DNA of 47,868 nucleotides, taken from contig NZ_CANLXZ010000024.1 of NCBI RefSeq assembly GCF_947495285.1, positions 1-47,868 on the forward strand, given 5' to 3'. Position 1 is the first letter of the stretch; every line of letters starts with the position of its first letter. Origin of the DNA: an uncultured Nonlabens sp. (GTDB lineage: Bacteria > Bacteroidota > Bacteroidia > Flavobacteriales > Flavobacteriaceae). Made by a program: the position numbers and the translations under genes. The notes under the pieces are model-generated. The model saw nothing but the letters and a program-made list of their open reading frames with translations, made no database searches and was not told the origin of the DNA. Of this stretch, positions 16,101 through 24,322 are shown one piece after another.

Positions 16101-16431
16101 AATCCTTAGTTTTAGTTCCTTTTAATTCTATCACCGCAGTAACAGCATCGCCTTTAAGAATAGCGCCGTCTGCCTTGCGAGAGTTGCCCTCATTCTTTTG
16201 CTCTGTCACCAGGTTGTGATTTTTATCAGGAAACAGTGTGTAACCAAAGATCTTAACAAACAACTCGGTAAGAAAAGTCGCCTGGTATTGCTCCTCTTTT
16301 GCCACTTTAATATTCTCCTGAATCTTAGGGTCTAGAAAATAGTTTGCAAACTGTTTATAGGCTTTATCTATCGCTTTATGATCTAATAAGGCAATATGGC
16401 TCTTAAGAACCGATGGTTGGAAAATGGGCAT
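13120..16431 (-). CDS. Type IIG restriction-modification enzyme (Eco57I-like)
   Basis: One 1103-residue polypeptide appears to combine cutting, N6-adenine methylation and target recognition. The N-terminal nuclease has ADGAILKGDAVTAVIELKG near residues 90-108 (D...E-x-K of PD-(D/E)XK). The methyltransferase core has DPACGSGAFLNQALDFL (SAM-binding motif I, about 470) and NPPYVD (catalytic motif IV, about 597). A TaqI/Eco57I-like specificity region (ILLAILNSTLINFYHKFSFL) follows, and coiled-coil-like segments make up the C-terminus. Length is typical for the class. It stands alone, as expected for an enzyme that needs no partner. REP-like repeats are translated in frame near residues 1010-1045, and a CGCTTTCGCGAAAGCG palindrome encodes LSRKRF near residue 160. 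Confidence 0.9.
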   Translation of the reverse strand: MPIFQPSVLKSHIALLDHKAIDKAYKQFANYFLDPKIQENIKVAKEEQYQATFLTELFVKIFGYTLFPDKNHNLVTEQKNEGNSRKADGAILKGDAVTAVIELKGTKTKDLESIRKQAFDYKNFNTGCNYVITSNFEKLRFYIDDASNFEEFDLFSLSRKRFELLYLCINKEQLLQHTPKSIKEESLVEEEKITKSFYKDYSLFKRELWKDLAKNNVKSLKLLAAQHRSVENEIVDGLVTEADDDLTRLEKNVKRTLFKKSQKLIDRFLFIFFAEDRGLLQPNYTLKSIEEWETVRKLGVEESLYDRFKKHFNYLDQGRKKTDGVSEIFAYNGGLFKPDTILDHIIISDDLLLKHTKKIAAYDFESQVDVNILGHIFENSLNEIESVNAEIDGADFDKQTSKRKKDGVFYTPKYITKYIVDNTVGKLCEEKKTELGFDESEYYRGRKNRNKSTLENLVKILDDYREWLLQLTICDPACGSGAFLNQALDFLITEHNYIDELKSKLLGGSIALSDIENTILENNIYGVDLNEESVEIAKLSLWLRTAQPRRKLNDLSSNIKCGNSLIDVKAVAGDKAFKWEEEFPQVFAKGGFDVVIGNPPYVDIKALDQIIVKELFKKYKTAENRINLYSIFIERGFDLIKSRGYLSFINPNSILINSSYTKIRSLLIDHMSLIVKLPDGVFKDAIVETIIFEFRKDNIDPTIDTIVYSKNEAIEFVDNNLIRKIDREIWKENESINYNIFVSKQQLETLRKIEKNQNLLGDLADFTLGITPYDKYRGHSKELIKNREFHSRTAINHNYKPLISGSNISRYLVTEDIKEYIYYGEWLGAAREERFFTEPRIIVRQIVSGNPPRIYAGFSESDLYFTQIGFSIIPNNEVLDIKILLAILNSTLINFYHKFSFLDLEKELFQKILIANCKKFPLPDFYPSLIKTRLISKTNEIIELTSSENSKINKFIDYLVSLTTSNLTRKLQNWHELAFGDFIKELNKAIKAENRRLKKEAAANVSSIKDVSSSAVENESASRTKNSLDCARLDNENKVRSSAVEIPTLTKKDEFEWMELFEEKKKEVQELQSQINQTEKEIDQMVYELYGLSDEEIAIVEES
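13296..13395. repeat. REP-like 16-bp repeats inside the type IIG gene
   Basis: TCTCGACTGCGCTCGA occurs at 13296-13311 and 13380-13395, and its reverse complement TCGAGCGCAGTCGAGA at 13336-13351. The three copies encode SSAVE, SLDCARLD and SSAVE in the enzyme without disturbing the frame. The low-complexity linker they form lies between predicted structured parts, so insertion was tolerated. Confidence 0.85.
15951..15966. repeat. Dispersed 16-bp palindrome CGCTTTCGCGAAAGCG
   Basis: Perfect copy inside the type IIG coding sequence, read in frame as part of LSRKRFE. Confidence 0.85.
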
Positions 16432-17816
16432 AATGTAACTTCTGGTTGAAAAAGATAAAGTTACGATATGTTAACCATTGTACTACTGCGGGAATCCTCA
16501 TTTTATAAGGTTTTATTAACTAACACCGTGTATTTATACATTTATAATGAGGTACATAAAAGGCCATCTATTCTATTGATTTTAAAAACAAGATATCTTA
16601 AAGTTATTTTAATCAACACACTACTAGTTGATTATCTAACTAGACATCTTTAAATTATAATGACTTTAAAGCGACGGCACGTTTATAACTGAATCAGTAC
16701 GTGTATTTACACAGGCACAAATCGTGTGCAATACAACACTATAAGCTACTGAAACTACATCATACAGCGATTACAATGATGCCAGCGCTGTTAACGATGT
16801 AGAAATACAATTTACCTAGGTATCCATTAACGACGTCTACAGCGCTATCTTATAGTTGTTAAAGCTCATTTTATACTAGCTAGCAAATATTTATTATTAT
16901 AAGAACAAACTTTTATGAATGGTAGATTTTTAATGACCGCTAGTAAATTAGAAAAAGATATATTTTTTAATTGCGAGTCTAAAAAAATTGCTGGCTCCTC
17001 ATAGATTTAATTTAAAAATAATAACTATGTGGAATAAGCCATATAATAACAGCTGAATAGAAAACTAAGATCTGTTTACAAGAAATGTAAAGACTTTATA
17101 CTGAGATTCGTTATCCTATAGTCGTTAAAGCTCATTTTATACTGGCTAGCAAATATTTATTATTATAAGAACAAACTTTATGAATGGTAGATTTTTAATG
17201 ACCGCTAGTAAATTAGAAAAAGAGATATTTTTTAATTGCGAGTCTAAAAAAATTGCTGGCTCCTCATAGATTTAATTTAAAAATAATAACTATGTGGAAT
17301 AAGCCATATGATAACAGTTGAATAGAAAACTAAGATCTGTTTACAAGAAATGTAAAGACTTTATACTGGGATTCGTTATCCTATAGTTGTTAAAGCTCAT
17401 TTTATACTAGCTAGCAAATATTTATTATTATAAGAACAAACTTTTATGAATGGTAGATTTTTAATGACCGCTAGTAAAATAGAAAAAGAGATATTTTTTT
17501 AATTGCGAGTCTAAAAAAATTGCTGTCTCCTCATAGATTTAATTTAAAAATAATAACTATGTGGAATAAGCTATATAATAACAGCTGAATAGAAAACTAA
17601 GATCTGTTTACAAGAAATGTAAAGACTTTATACTGGGATTTCATATGTATAAAAAGAAATTTTGACCAACAACTGCGGGCTGTAATAAAGGTATGAAAAG
17701 ATGATAAAATAGATTCTTACCTCATCTAACACACTTGAAATCGTTTCCTATAATTAAAAAAATAAGCTAAGAGAAATAAAAATTTGTGAGCAGTATGGCG
17801 GCAGTTTATGTCATAA
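16432..17816. other. Gene-free 1.4-kb stretch containing the tandem repeats
   Basis: A 61-codon open frame at 16468-16653 has no recognisable features and I do not call it. Bases 16663-16850 contain only short related words (TTAACGA.GT). The tandem repeats fill 16852-17641. From 17642 to the terminator at 17817 nothing is recognised. Confidence 0.5.
16852..17641. repeat. Three tandem copies of a 265-266 bp non-coding repeat
   Basis: The word AAAGCTCATTTTATAC starts at 16861, 17127 and 17392, giving periods of 266 and 265 bp. The copies differ by a few substitutions and single-base indels (for example CTAGCTAGC/CTGGCTAGC). Each holds TTTACAAGAAATGTAAA, a short hairpin. None has a sustained open frame. 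It could be a satellite-like duplication or tandem small-RNA genes; there is no direct evidence for either. Confidence 0.9.
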
Positions 17817-17851
17817 AAAAAGCCTCACTACACAAAGTAGTAAGGCTTTTT
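17817..17851 (-). terminator. Original terminator of tRNA-Pro, displaced by the island
   Basis: AAAAAGCCT.ACTAC-loop-GTAGT.AGGCTTTTT forms a strong hairpin with T runs on both sides, directly next to the duplicated tRNA 3' end. Before integration it would have followed tRNA-Pro. Confidence 0.75.
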
Positions 17852-17877
17852 GTCGGGGTGGCAGGATTCGAACCTGC
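17852..17877 (-). other. Distal attachment site of the island (copy of the tRNA-Pro 3' end)
   Basis: Twenty-six bases starting GTCGGGGTGGCAGGATTCG are identical to 37158-37183 inside the intact tRNA-Pro. Similarity stops exactly at the following base on the island side. The copy covers the T-arm half and acceptor 3' strand only, so it is not a functional tRNA. Confidence 0.9.
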
Positions 17878-17957
17878 TTTATTATTGATCTAAATATCAA
17901 TAACTTAACCTCTTTGCAAACCTTTAAACAGCCTAAAAGAGCACCTTTCACAGACGT

Positions 17958-18764
17958 TTAATAGTTTATACTACCTGATCTGGTTTCTAATCCTGGTCTA
18001 ACAATTCTATATGATGTTGGATGATCATCATTATCATATTCATAAGTAATTATAACAGCTTCATTACTAGCAATATTTTCTCTTCTAACTACATTGTTTT
18101 TGAAAAAACAGAAGTTTTCTCTTGGGAAACTTCCAATGTCAAAAAATGAAAACAAGAAAGAATCATTTATCCAGTCTTTATATAAAGGGTTAACCTTATC
18201 ATCAAATGTTAATTCCCATCTTACTACATCAGATGCATTAAATAAGTTTCTCCTTGTGTAAGCAACTGGATTATCAGAAGTACCATCATATATAAATGTA
18301 AATAGAAATGAACCTAGCTCAACGGAATTTATGGTATCATCTGCATTGTACGTGAAAATTATTCCTGCTGATTGGTAATTTCCAGTAATAGATGTAAGAA
18401 AAGCACCAGTATAATTAAACTGAGCTTCTAATGGGGTAGTAACACCTGTCAGATAATCATAATTAAACCCTGTAAAAGGTAAGCTGGCATTTCCTGTGCC
18501 ATCAGTATTCATTCCTTCCACCTTTAAATCTGAATTATATTTAAGATGATGATAAATGGTAGTATTTTGACTATAGTATTTCACGATCCTATCGTCTTCC
18601 CTCAAAATATAAAGGTCATCATTACCAGAACTGGCAATAATTGATTCAATACTTTTTCTATTTATAGTAGGTTCTACTACACTAGATGGCTCATCATCAC
18701 TTGAAGAGCAAGACTGTATTAATGTTGCTAGTGCAATGAATAAAATGTTGTTTAAGTGTTTCAT
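17958..18764 (-). CDS. Lipoprotein of unknown function
   Basis: 268 residues with a lipoprotein signal: hydrophobic segment then LIQSC-SSSDDE, with Cys about 19. The body is beta-rich, with repeats reminiscent of YD/RHS-like strands (FTYNADDTINSVELG, then ITYEYDNDDHPTSYRI), as in Bacteroidetes lipoproteins of the DUF4595 type. It is probably an outer-membrane or periplasmic protein. The start overlaps the stop of the preceding gene (ATGA), so it is translationally coupled to the membrane protein upstream. Function not inferable. Confidence 0.7.
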   Translation of the reverse strand: MKHLNNILFIALATLIQSCSSSDDEPSSVVEPTINRKSIESIIASSGNDDLYILREDDRIVKYYSQNTTIYHHLKYNSDLKVEGMNTDGTGNASLPFTGFNYDYLTGVTTPLEAQFNYTGAFLTSITGNYQSAGIIFTYNADDTINSVELGSFLFTFIYDGTSDNPVAYTRRNLFNASDVVRWELTFDDKVNPLYKDWINDSFLFSFFDIGSFPRENFCFFKNNVVRRENIASNEAVIITYEYDNDDHPTSYRIVRPGLETRSGSINY

Positions 18765-19564
18765 TTTGATTTATTTAATTTATTGTTTAAAAATTTTGTG
18801 ATTGTTTGTAAATCATCATTTTGTAGTCGTCCCATATTTGAGCTTGATCCGTTTGCGTTTACCTTTCTTAAAGTAAAACTGTTTAGCAAAAAAGTTTTAA
18901 CTACTACATAAATAAACACAGGTTGATCGTTTTCAAAATGAATTATGTATCTCGTAGCTACTGACATTGGTAAATTATCTTCAGTAGATTCTCCAAAATC
19001 ATTGGACAATACCTCTAGATAATTGTTTGGATTATTCAGTGTAATACGTTCAGCTTTAAGGGTAAACTTAAAAGAGTTATGCTGTTGATGGACACTATCG
19101 TTAACTTTAATTATAATACCTTTTGATTTTGCCTTTCTACTAAACAGGATAAGACTAACAGCATCTTTTTGAGTATTATACTCATTCATTATTTGTCTTA
19201 AATGATAAGATATCTCTTGACTATCTAAAATAACGTTTGAATAATATGAATCAAAACAGAATTCATAAAAAACACTTGTTACTAAGTTATAATCCGTAAC
19301 GCAAAGACTTTTTAAATCATCTTTATTTTTTAATTGGCTTTGATCTACTGGCTTTTCCTTTTGCTCATCATTTTTCTTTTTAGAGTCCTTAAATAGACTA
19401 TCAACTATGGTAATCACTAAAAATATTGAGACTCCAAAAATTGCTAATGCTAAAAAAAGTTGAGCTATACCTTCATTTGGAACAATGTCTTCTATTAGGT
19501 TCATTATTAATACTGCTAAAATCGTCCCCATAATAAATGATAAGATGATTTTTAATGTGTCCAT
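18761..19564 (-). CDS. Membrane protein with a two-helix N-terminal module
   Basis: 267 residues. Two membrane helices (about 5-25 and 33-56) separated by a short EDIVPNEGIAQ loop, then a charged linker (KDSKKKNDEQKEK) and a soluble C-terminal domain of about 190 residues that I do not recognise (SLCVTDYNLVTSVFYEFCFD; ATRYIIHFENDQPVFIYVVV). The first 60 residues resemble those of the membrane nuclease at 20595-22193, suggesting a shared membrane anchor. It lies between the 72-residue membrane protein and the lipoprotein in one operon. Confidence 0.7.
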   Translation of the reverse strand: MDTLKIILSFIMGTILAVLIMNLIEDIVPNEGIAQLFLALAIFGVSIFLVITIVDSLFKDSKKKNDEQKEKPVDQSQLKNKDDLKSLCVTDYNLVTSVFYEFCFDSYYSNVILDSQEISYHLRQIMNEYNTQKDAVSLILFSRKAKSKGIIIKVNDSVHQQHNSFKFTLKAERITLNNPNNYLEVLSNDFGESTEDNLPMSVATRYIIHFENDQPVFIYVVVKTFLLNSFTLRKVNANGSSSNMGRLQNDDLQTITKFLNNKLNKSK

Positions 19565-19621
19565 ATTGTTTAAGTTTTTAAAAATTTGATTGGCTAAGAT
19601 GTTTTATATATGTTAAAAAGT

Positions 19622-19840
19622 CTAATACTTACTTTTTCCATGTCCAAATAGAACCAATAGAATTGTTAAGATTAATAGACCGACAATGACATAAATAATC
19701 CAAACCGATTCATCTAGAAAACCTTTCAAAAAGCTACCGTCTGTAAAGTATGAAACTATACCACATAGAATTCCTATAAATAAATTCATCCCGATGATGA
19801 AACAGATTATAGCAGCAATTGGACTCTTTTCTTTACTCAT
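19622..19840 (-). CDS. Small two-helix membrane protein
   Basis: 72 residues. Helices at about 8-31 and 46-66, separated by SYFTDGSFLKGFLDES, with a basic tail GHGKSKY. It resembles small integral-membrane proteins of unknown function. It is first in a three-gene minus-strand operon, 57 bases before the next gene. Confidence 0.6.
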   Translation of the reverse strand: MSKEKSPIAAIICFIIGMNLFIGILCGIVSYFTDGSFLKGFLDESVWIIYVIVGLLILTILLVLFGHGKSKY

Positions 19841-20008
19841 TTTTTTTAGTGTATTTAGTTTCCTTACAAAGGAAAATCTTTATTGTTTATATATTTTACG
19901 GTTTCCCTCATCTGAAACTAGTTTAATTTATAGTCCTATTTTTTATTTATATTGTTACTACAAATAGAAGTAATATAATTGCAGTCTATTTGCAATTCTC
20001 AATTAAAT

Positions 20009-20584
20009 ATGCCAGTAAATCTCAATGCTTTAATTAGATATAAAACTATAGACTTGTGTTTAAGAAACACTGCTGTACTAGTTGATGTTGACTATTTGAT
20101 TAAGCAATGCTCGGAGGCTTTATATGATTCTACAGGGAACAAAAGCGGTGTGTCTGAAAGAACTATCAGAAATGATATTAGGATTCTTAGAAGTGATATT
20201 CTAGGCTTTAACGCTCCTATTATTGTTAAAGATGGAGTCTATAGATATACTGATAACGACTATTCTATTTTCAAGACCTCTTTTTCTGAAATAGAACTGC
20301 TTATGGAAATACAGGAGTTACTTGTAGAGGAGTTTCATAATATTACTAACAAGAATTTACCCATTCTCCTAGAAAGACTAAGTAGTATTACCAAAAAAAA
20401 TGTTTTACCAGAATTTCTACCAAAGCCTCCGACTACATTTGATAAAAGGATTGGTGGGTTTGATAATTATTCAACTGATTTAGATAAATATTTGAGAGCT
20501 CAAAATGTAAAGAAATCATTTTGGATAAAACCAAAGCCGATAGTCTTAAAATGGGGGTTTGTATTTAGGGTTATCATTAAGTGA
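20009..20584 (+). CDS. DNA-binding protein resembling a WYL regulator that lacks its WYL domain
   Basis: An ATG at 20009 gives MPVNLNALIRYKTIDLCLRN, the typical start of Bacteroidetes WYL-type regulators; an upstream ATG at 19979 adds ten unlikely residues. The winged-helix part continues LIKQCSEALYDS...GVSERTIRNDIRILRSDILGFNAPI. After about 190 residues the protein ends at TGA without the WYL domain. It is the only plus-strand gene in this part of the island and faces a nuclease that does carry a WYL-like domain. It is probably a transcriptional regulator of the island, perhaps truncated. The frame past the TGA holds only a few more codons. Confidence 0.65.
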   Translation: MPVNLNALIRYKTIDLCLRNTAVLVDVDYLIKQCSEALYDSTGNKSGVSERTIRNDIRILRSDILGFNAPIIVKDGVYRYTDNDYSIFKTSFSEIELLMEIQELLVEEFHNITNKNLPILLERLSSITKKNVLPEFLPKPPTTFDKRIGGFDNYSTDLDKYLRAQNVKKSFWIKPKPIVLKWGFVFRVIIK

Positions 20585-20594
20585 TGTTGCCACC

Positions 20595-22193
20595 TCAAGT
20601 ATTAGCATCTAAAATTTTTAAATAATCTATTCTAGAAATTTTAAAAGACCTTTCCTCTTTTCTTAACGAACAATAACCACTAAAATGTTCCTTATACTCA
20701 TATCCATCTATTATAAATTCTTTTGTATACGCTAAGTCACTTACCTTCCTGTCACTAGAAATTAAACTATAGTTAGTGTATGTCATTTGAACAGCACATC
20801 CCTTTTCTATTGCGATTGAAATTAAATATTCCAATTTATAATTATTAGAATCTAGTGATTTTTCTGGCGTGTTAATAATAAGAGTAGTATCTACTGGTGT
20901 GGCAGGATCTGATTCTAAAAGTGGATCATTAAGATCAGAGAATATATCATCCGTTGTATCTAGTAGAAGGGTTAAATCAGGTGGCTCCATTGTAACTATA
21001 ACAGTATCTGAATCTACTGTTGTAGCTATATCTGATTCTAAAATTGGCTCATGAGGATCAGTAACTATATCATCCTCTAAAAAATCTATTTCTTCCATTG
21101 TATCTAGAAAGGAGAAATCTATTTCCTCCACTTCAAAACCATGACTTACAACTATTTTAGCGTCAGACTCCTTATCTACTAGTGATTCCTCAGAATGTTC
21201 TTGAATAGTTAAATTTTGAAGTTGTTTGATTGGATCAGAATTAGCAATGCCAAATTCATGATTTAAATACGATTCTCTATATTTATTTATTTCCCACTCG
21301 CTAGCCTTTGCTCCATTCCATATCTCTTCAAATATAGATTTCTTCAAATCAACAATATCATAGTCTGTGTATTTAAAGTTGTAATTATCCAGATTTGCTA
21401 AAATTTCTTTTATTAAATCAATGCATGTTTGTGGAAACTTATGAATTTGCTTTTCTGTAAATCTTAATACAACCCAGCCGCGTCTATTAAAATAATCATC
21501 TCTTCTTGTGTCATTTTTACCTACATGAGTTAATTCTCTAGTATAACCATTGTAGGGCTCATCAATCTCAATATCTATTCTAATATTTCTCCAGGATTTA
21601 ACAATTAATGCTATATCTGGTTCATAAGGAAAGGTTTTGTTTGAGGTTGCAATACTTAAATTACCGTAGATCTTAACCTTTGTAGGTAGTTCTTCTCTCA
21701 GTAAATTTTGAAACTTTTCTTCTGTATATCCACGACGTTTAATTTTCTTCTTATCTCTAATAAACTTATGTGTTCTAACTATACAGAGGTGTTCAGGAAC
21801 CAATATCTTTGGATAGCCATCTTCATAGGAGTCTATTGAGACATTATAACCTACTCTCTTGTGCTCTTTGGTTTCATTTATCTTATTTAAATTATTTTCA
21901 TTTTCTCTTTTTCTTGCTTTTGCAGTTTTAGTGGTTGGCTTTGAGATTACAACCTCTATTTCATCATCTGGAATATCATTTGGGGATTGTTTCGTCGGTG
22001 GGATTTTGTCATCGTTTCCAAATAATCCATCTACTATCAAAAAAACTAAACCAATTGAGCCAATGAATATAACTAGTCCTATAAAAAGTGGAGCAACTCC
22101 ATCCTTTGGAAGAATAGGCTCACATAATGTTACGATACCAATCGCTAGAAATATCCCACCAATAAAAGAAATAAAACCCCTGACATAATCCAT
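20595..22193 (-). CDS. Membrane-anchored PD-(D/E)XK (DUF559/Vsr-like) nuclease fused to a WYL-like domain
   Basis: 532 residues in four parts. (1) Two membrane helices, residues 6-26 and 35-56. (2) A charged linker. (3) A nuclease-like domain, about 130-275: FPYEPDIALIVKSWRNIRID, IEIDEPYNG, then DDYFNRRGWVVLRFTEKQI, matching the D...E-x-D/K and R-x-G-W-x-V-L-R-F pattern of DUF559/Vsr-type nucleases. (4) An acidic linker with a repeated LESDxAT-VD motif (about 390-440), then a WYL-like C-terminus, about 455-530: GCAVQMTYTNYSLISSD, GYCSLRKEERSFKISRIDYL. WYL domains sense ligands, often nucleic acids, in defence regulation. A membrane-bound, ligand-gated nuclease is inferred. It ends in TGA. Confidence 0.65.
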   Translation of the reverse strand: MDYVRGFISFIGGIFLAIGIVTLCEPILPKDGVAPLFIGLVIFIGSIGLVFLIVDGLFGNDDKIPPTKQSPNDIPDDEIEVVISKPTTKTAKARKRENENNLNKINETKEHKRVGYNVSIDSYEDGYPKILVPEHLCIVRTHKFIRDKKKIKRRGYTEEKFQNLLREELPTKVKIYGNLSIATSNKTFPYEPDIALIVKSWRNIRIDIEIDEPYNGYTRELTHVGKNDTRRDDYFNRRGWVVLRFTEKQIHKFPQTCIDLIKEILANLDNYNFKYTDYDIVDLKKSIFEEIWNGAKASEWEINKYRESYLNHEFGIANSDPIKQLQNLTIQEHSEESLVDKESDAKIVVSHGFEVEEIDFSFLDTMEEIDFLEDDIVTDPHEPILESDIATTVDSDTVIVTMEPPDLTLLLDTTDDIFSDLNDPLLESDPATPVDTTLIINTPEKSLDSNNYKLEYLISIAIEKGCAVQMTYTNYSLISSDRKVSDLAYTKEFIIDGYEYKEHFSGYCSLRKEERSFKISRIDYLKILDANT

Positions 22194-22200
22194 AACTTAT

Positions 22201-22383
22201 TTATTTTGACATTAAATCTAAATAATAATTACGGTATATCTCTTCTGTTCTTAAAGCATTAGATTTATGATCAAAGACTCTATTTCCCGTTCCTTTCCCT
22301 ATATAAAATGGTGAATTAGTGTTAGGATGTATTAACGCATAAACGTAATACCCTAAATACTCTATCGTTTTATTATCAAACAT
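22201..22383 (-). CDS. Truncated GIY-YIG domain protein
   Basis: 60 residues: [20 protein letters not shown], then [12 protein letters not shown], the N-terminal catalytic half of a GIY-YIG (LEM-3-like) nuclease domain with G-x-Y-V-Y and Y-I-G-K-G-T-G. The usual C-terminal part is missing; the gene stops at TAA. It is probably a remnant or minimal protein, placed eight bases from the membrane nuclease and 32 bases after the ATPase gene in the same direction. Confidence 0.55.
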   Translation of the reverse strand: MFDNKTIEYLGYYVYALIHPNTNSPFYIGKGTGNRVFDHKSNALRTEEIYRNYYLDLMSK

Positions 22384-22414
22384 ATATTAAATAAAGTATT
22401 CATTTCTTATCATG

Positions 22415-24322
22415 CTATACATGTTTTAAAGATTTATTACCTCCTTCTTTAGAGTAAAATTCACCTATACAATACTCTGGGCTATTTAGTTCATCCGGTA
22501 TAAACGATGTGGTATAAATTAATTGATAATTTTCTTTATCATAATTTGAAGCTGTTTGAATAATAAGATTTTGAAAGTTTTTTGCTCGTCCATCTTCAAT
22601 ACCGTTATCCTCCATGTTGTCACAAAGAATAAACCTTGGATATCTCATGTTTTCAATTTCTAAGCTTGCAAAAAAGATTGCGTAACGAACAACTGTTTTA
22701 AGATAGAAATTACTACTTGCTGAGAAACGTTGTTTTTTATCATTAACATAGATTGAATTGCTCGAATAATCTATTCTTAAATTAGATGCTAACCTAAAGC
22801 CTTCCTCTCTATTCAAATCGGAGTGCAGCATATCTAATGCAAATTTCTCGACCTCTTCAGAAGTTTTTTTAAGAGTTTCCTTTTGAATTTTTTCAAAATG
22901 TTCAATAATAGAACTGTCTGTGGCTATTTCTGTTTTTAGCTTTTCAATTTCTTTAAGTTTAGCTTGATATTTATCTGCTTGCTCAAGCAAAGTAGCAAAT
23001 TGCATGTGTTGACCTTCTATTTGCCCTTTTTCTACTAACAAAGAGTCTATTTTTTCTTCTCTAAATGATTTTACATCTTTAACAGAGTTATTCAATTCAA
23101 TTTGGTGACTTCTAACTATTTCTAGTTGTTTGGATTTTTTTGCTATTAAGTCAATCAATTGTTCTTCATGTCTTTTCTTAATTTTATCAGACTCTATGAT
23201 TTGAAAACTAATTTCTTGTAGCATCTTTCCTAGCATTAAATTATGCTCATTATTATCTAAAGTGTTTTTACACAAGCTACATGTTCCTGGATCACTAGGT
23301 GTAATTCCACTTAGACACTCAGGACAATATTCTATTGTTACATCTTGAAATGCTTCTTTTGTTTTCAATGAGTTTTCGATAGAATCTTTCTTATTCTGTA
23401 ACATTTCAATAAAAAACTTGGTATCATTTATTTCATATTCCAATTCAGCTATTTGTGAATCTAAGTAGTCTAAGACTCGTCTCTCTTTAATGACCTCCTT
23501 ATTTATGACTTGAAATTCAAGATTTTGTTTTTTACCGTAGATAACCCTTTTCTTGTTATCTTTTAATTCTTGAATAAGAATATTTAATTCATTTGTTTTA
23601 GTAACTAAGTTTTCTATTTCAACTTCAATATAATTTCTATCCAAATGAAATGGATTGTCAACTAGACTTTTAAGTGCTTTAGTTTGATTCTCTAATTCTT
23701 CAAGTTTTTTAGAGTTTGTTCTTTTATTGATCCTAGAATCATATAATTCTGTTTGATATACGCCTAATAGAAGTTCAGCAATTGTTTGACGAGTCAACGA
23801 AGAATCAAATGGTTCAAATAGGAATAAAGAATTTGTAGGTGAATCTTGATCCACATAAAGTAATCTTAGTAGTTGATGCATCGTAATATTTGCATCTCCA
23901 TAAACTATTGGAATATCTAATAATTCAAAGAACAAATTAGAAAAGCTCTTTTTGTTAGTAGTAGTATTGTATGGATACTTAACCCATTCTATTTCTTCTG
24001 ATGTAGCATCAAGAATAAATTCAAGCGTGTTAAATGTTATATACATAGGTTGTCCAGGCGCTTTATTCACGTATCTTTTGATAGTCATCATAGAGCCGTT
24101 TACATTCACTTCTGCAATCACATAATCGCATTTTAGTGCCTCATCTACCCAATTAGTCATGGAACCACCTAAAACGTAAAATATAAAATGGGAGATGGTA
24201 GATTTACCACTACTATTATCACCTCTTATTATATTTATCCCAGACTGAAATTTTTCATCATAAGAAACCTTACCATTATTAGTAATTATTCTTAATCTAT
24301 TTATTTTAAGATTGTTGTGCAT
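22415..24322 (-). CDS. Rad50/SMC-like ATPase, ATPase component of an ABC-3C-like system
   Basis: I prefer the ATG at 24320-24322 (MHNNLKINRLRIITNNGKVS), which overlaps the upstream stop by 17 bases; an earlier ATG at 24373 adds 17 residues. The protein has Walker A GDNSSGKST at 34-42, long coiled coils, a central zinc-hook-like CPEC...CSLC pair near 330-350, and a C-terminal Walker B-like FILCDNMEDNG. This is the ABC ATPase of three-component (ABC-3C) conflict systems. It lies last after the two companion genes with overlapping ends, confirming an operon. Confidence 0.8.
   Translation of the reverse strand: MHNNLKINRLRIITNNGKVSYDEKFQSGINIIRGDNSSGKSTISHFIFYVLGGSMTNWVDEALKCDYVIAEVNVNGSMMTIKRYVNKAPGQPMYITFNTLEFILDATSEEIEWVKYPYNTTTNKKSFSNLFFELLDIPIVYGDANITMHQLLRLLYVDQDSPTNSLFLFEPFDSSLTRQTIAELLLGVYQTELYDSRINKRTNSKKLEELENQTKALKSLVDNPFHLDRNYIEVEIENLVTKTNELNILIQELKDNKKRVIYGKKQNLEFQVINKEVIKERRVLDYLDSQIAELEYEINDTKFFIEMLQNKKDSIENSLKTKEAFQDVTIEYCPECLSGITPSDPGTCSLCKNTLDNNEHNLMLGKMLQEISFQIIESDKIKKRHEEQLIDLIAKKSKQLEIVRSHQIELNNSVKDVKSFREEKIDSLLVEKGQIEGQHMQFATLLEQADKYQAKLKEIEKLKTEIATDSSIIEHFEKIQKETLKKTSEEVEKFALDMLHSDLNREEGFRLASNLRIDYSSNSIYVNDKKQRFSASSNFYLKTVVRYAIFFASLEIENMRYPRFILCDNMEDNGIEDGRAKNFQNLIIQTASNYDKENYQLIYTTSFIPDELNSPEYCIGEFYSKEGGNKSLKHV

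Noticed and set aside
16468..16653. A 61-codon open frame after the type IIG gene
   Set aside because: No domain, no close neighbour in the same direction, and composition typical of AT-rich non-coding DNA.
16852..17641. CRISPR array
   Set aside because: Repeats are about 266 bp, contiguous and without spacers; no cas genes are present.
17852..17877. A second tRNA-Pro gene at the distal island end
   Set aside because: Only the T-arm half and acceptor 3' strand are present; no anticodon arm or 5' half follows, so it is an attachment-site duplicate.
22201..22383. TGA recoding in the short GIY-YIG gene
   Set aside because: It ends at TAA, not TGA, so it is simply a truncated or minimal protein.
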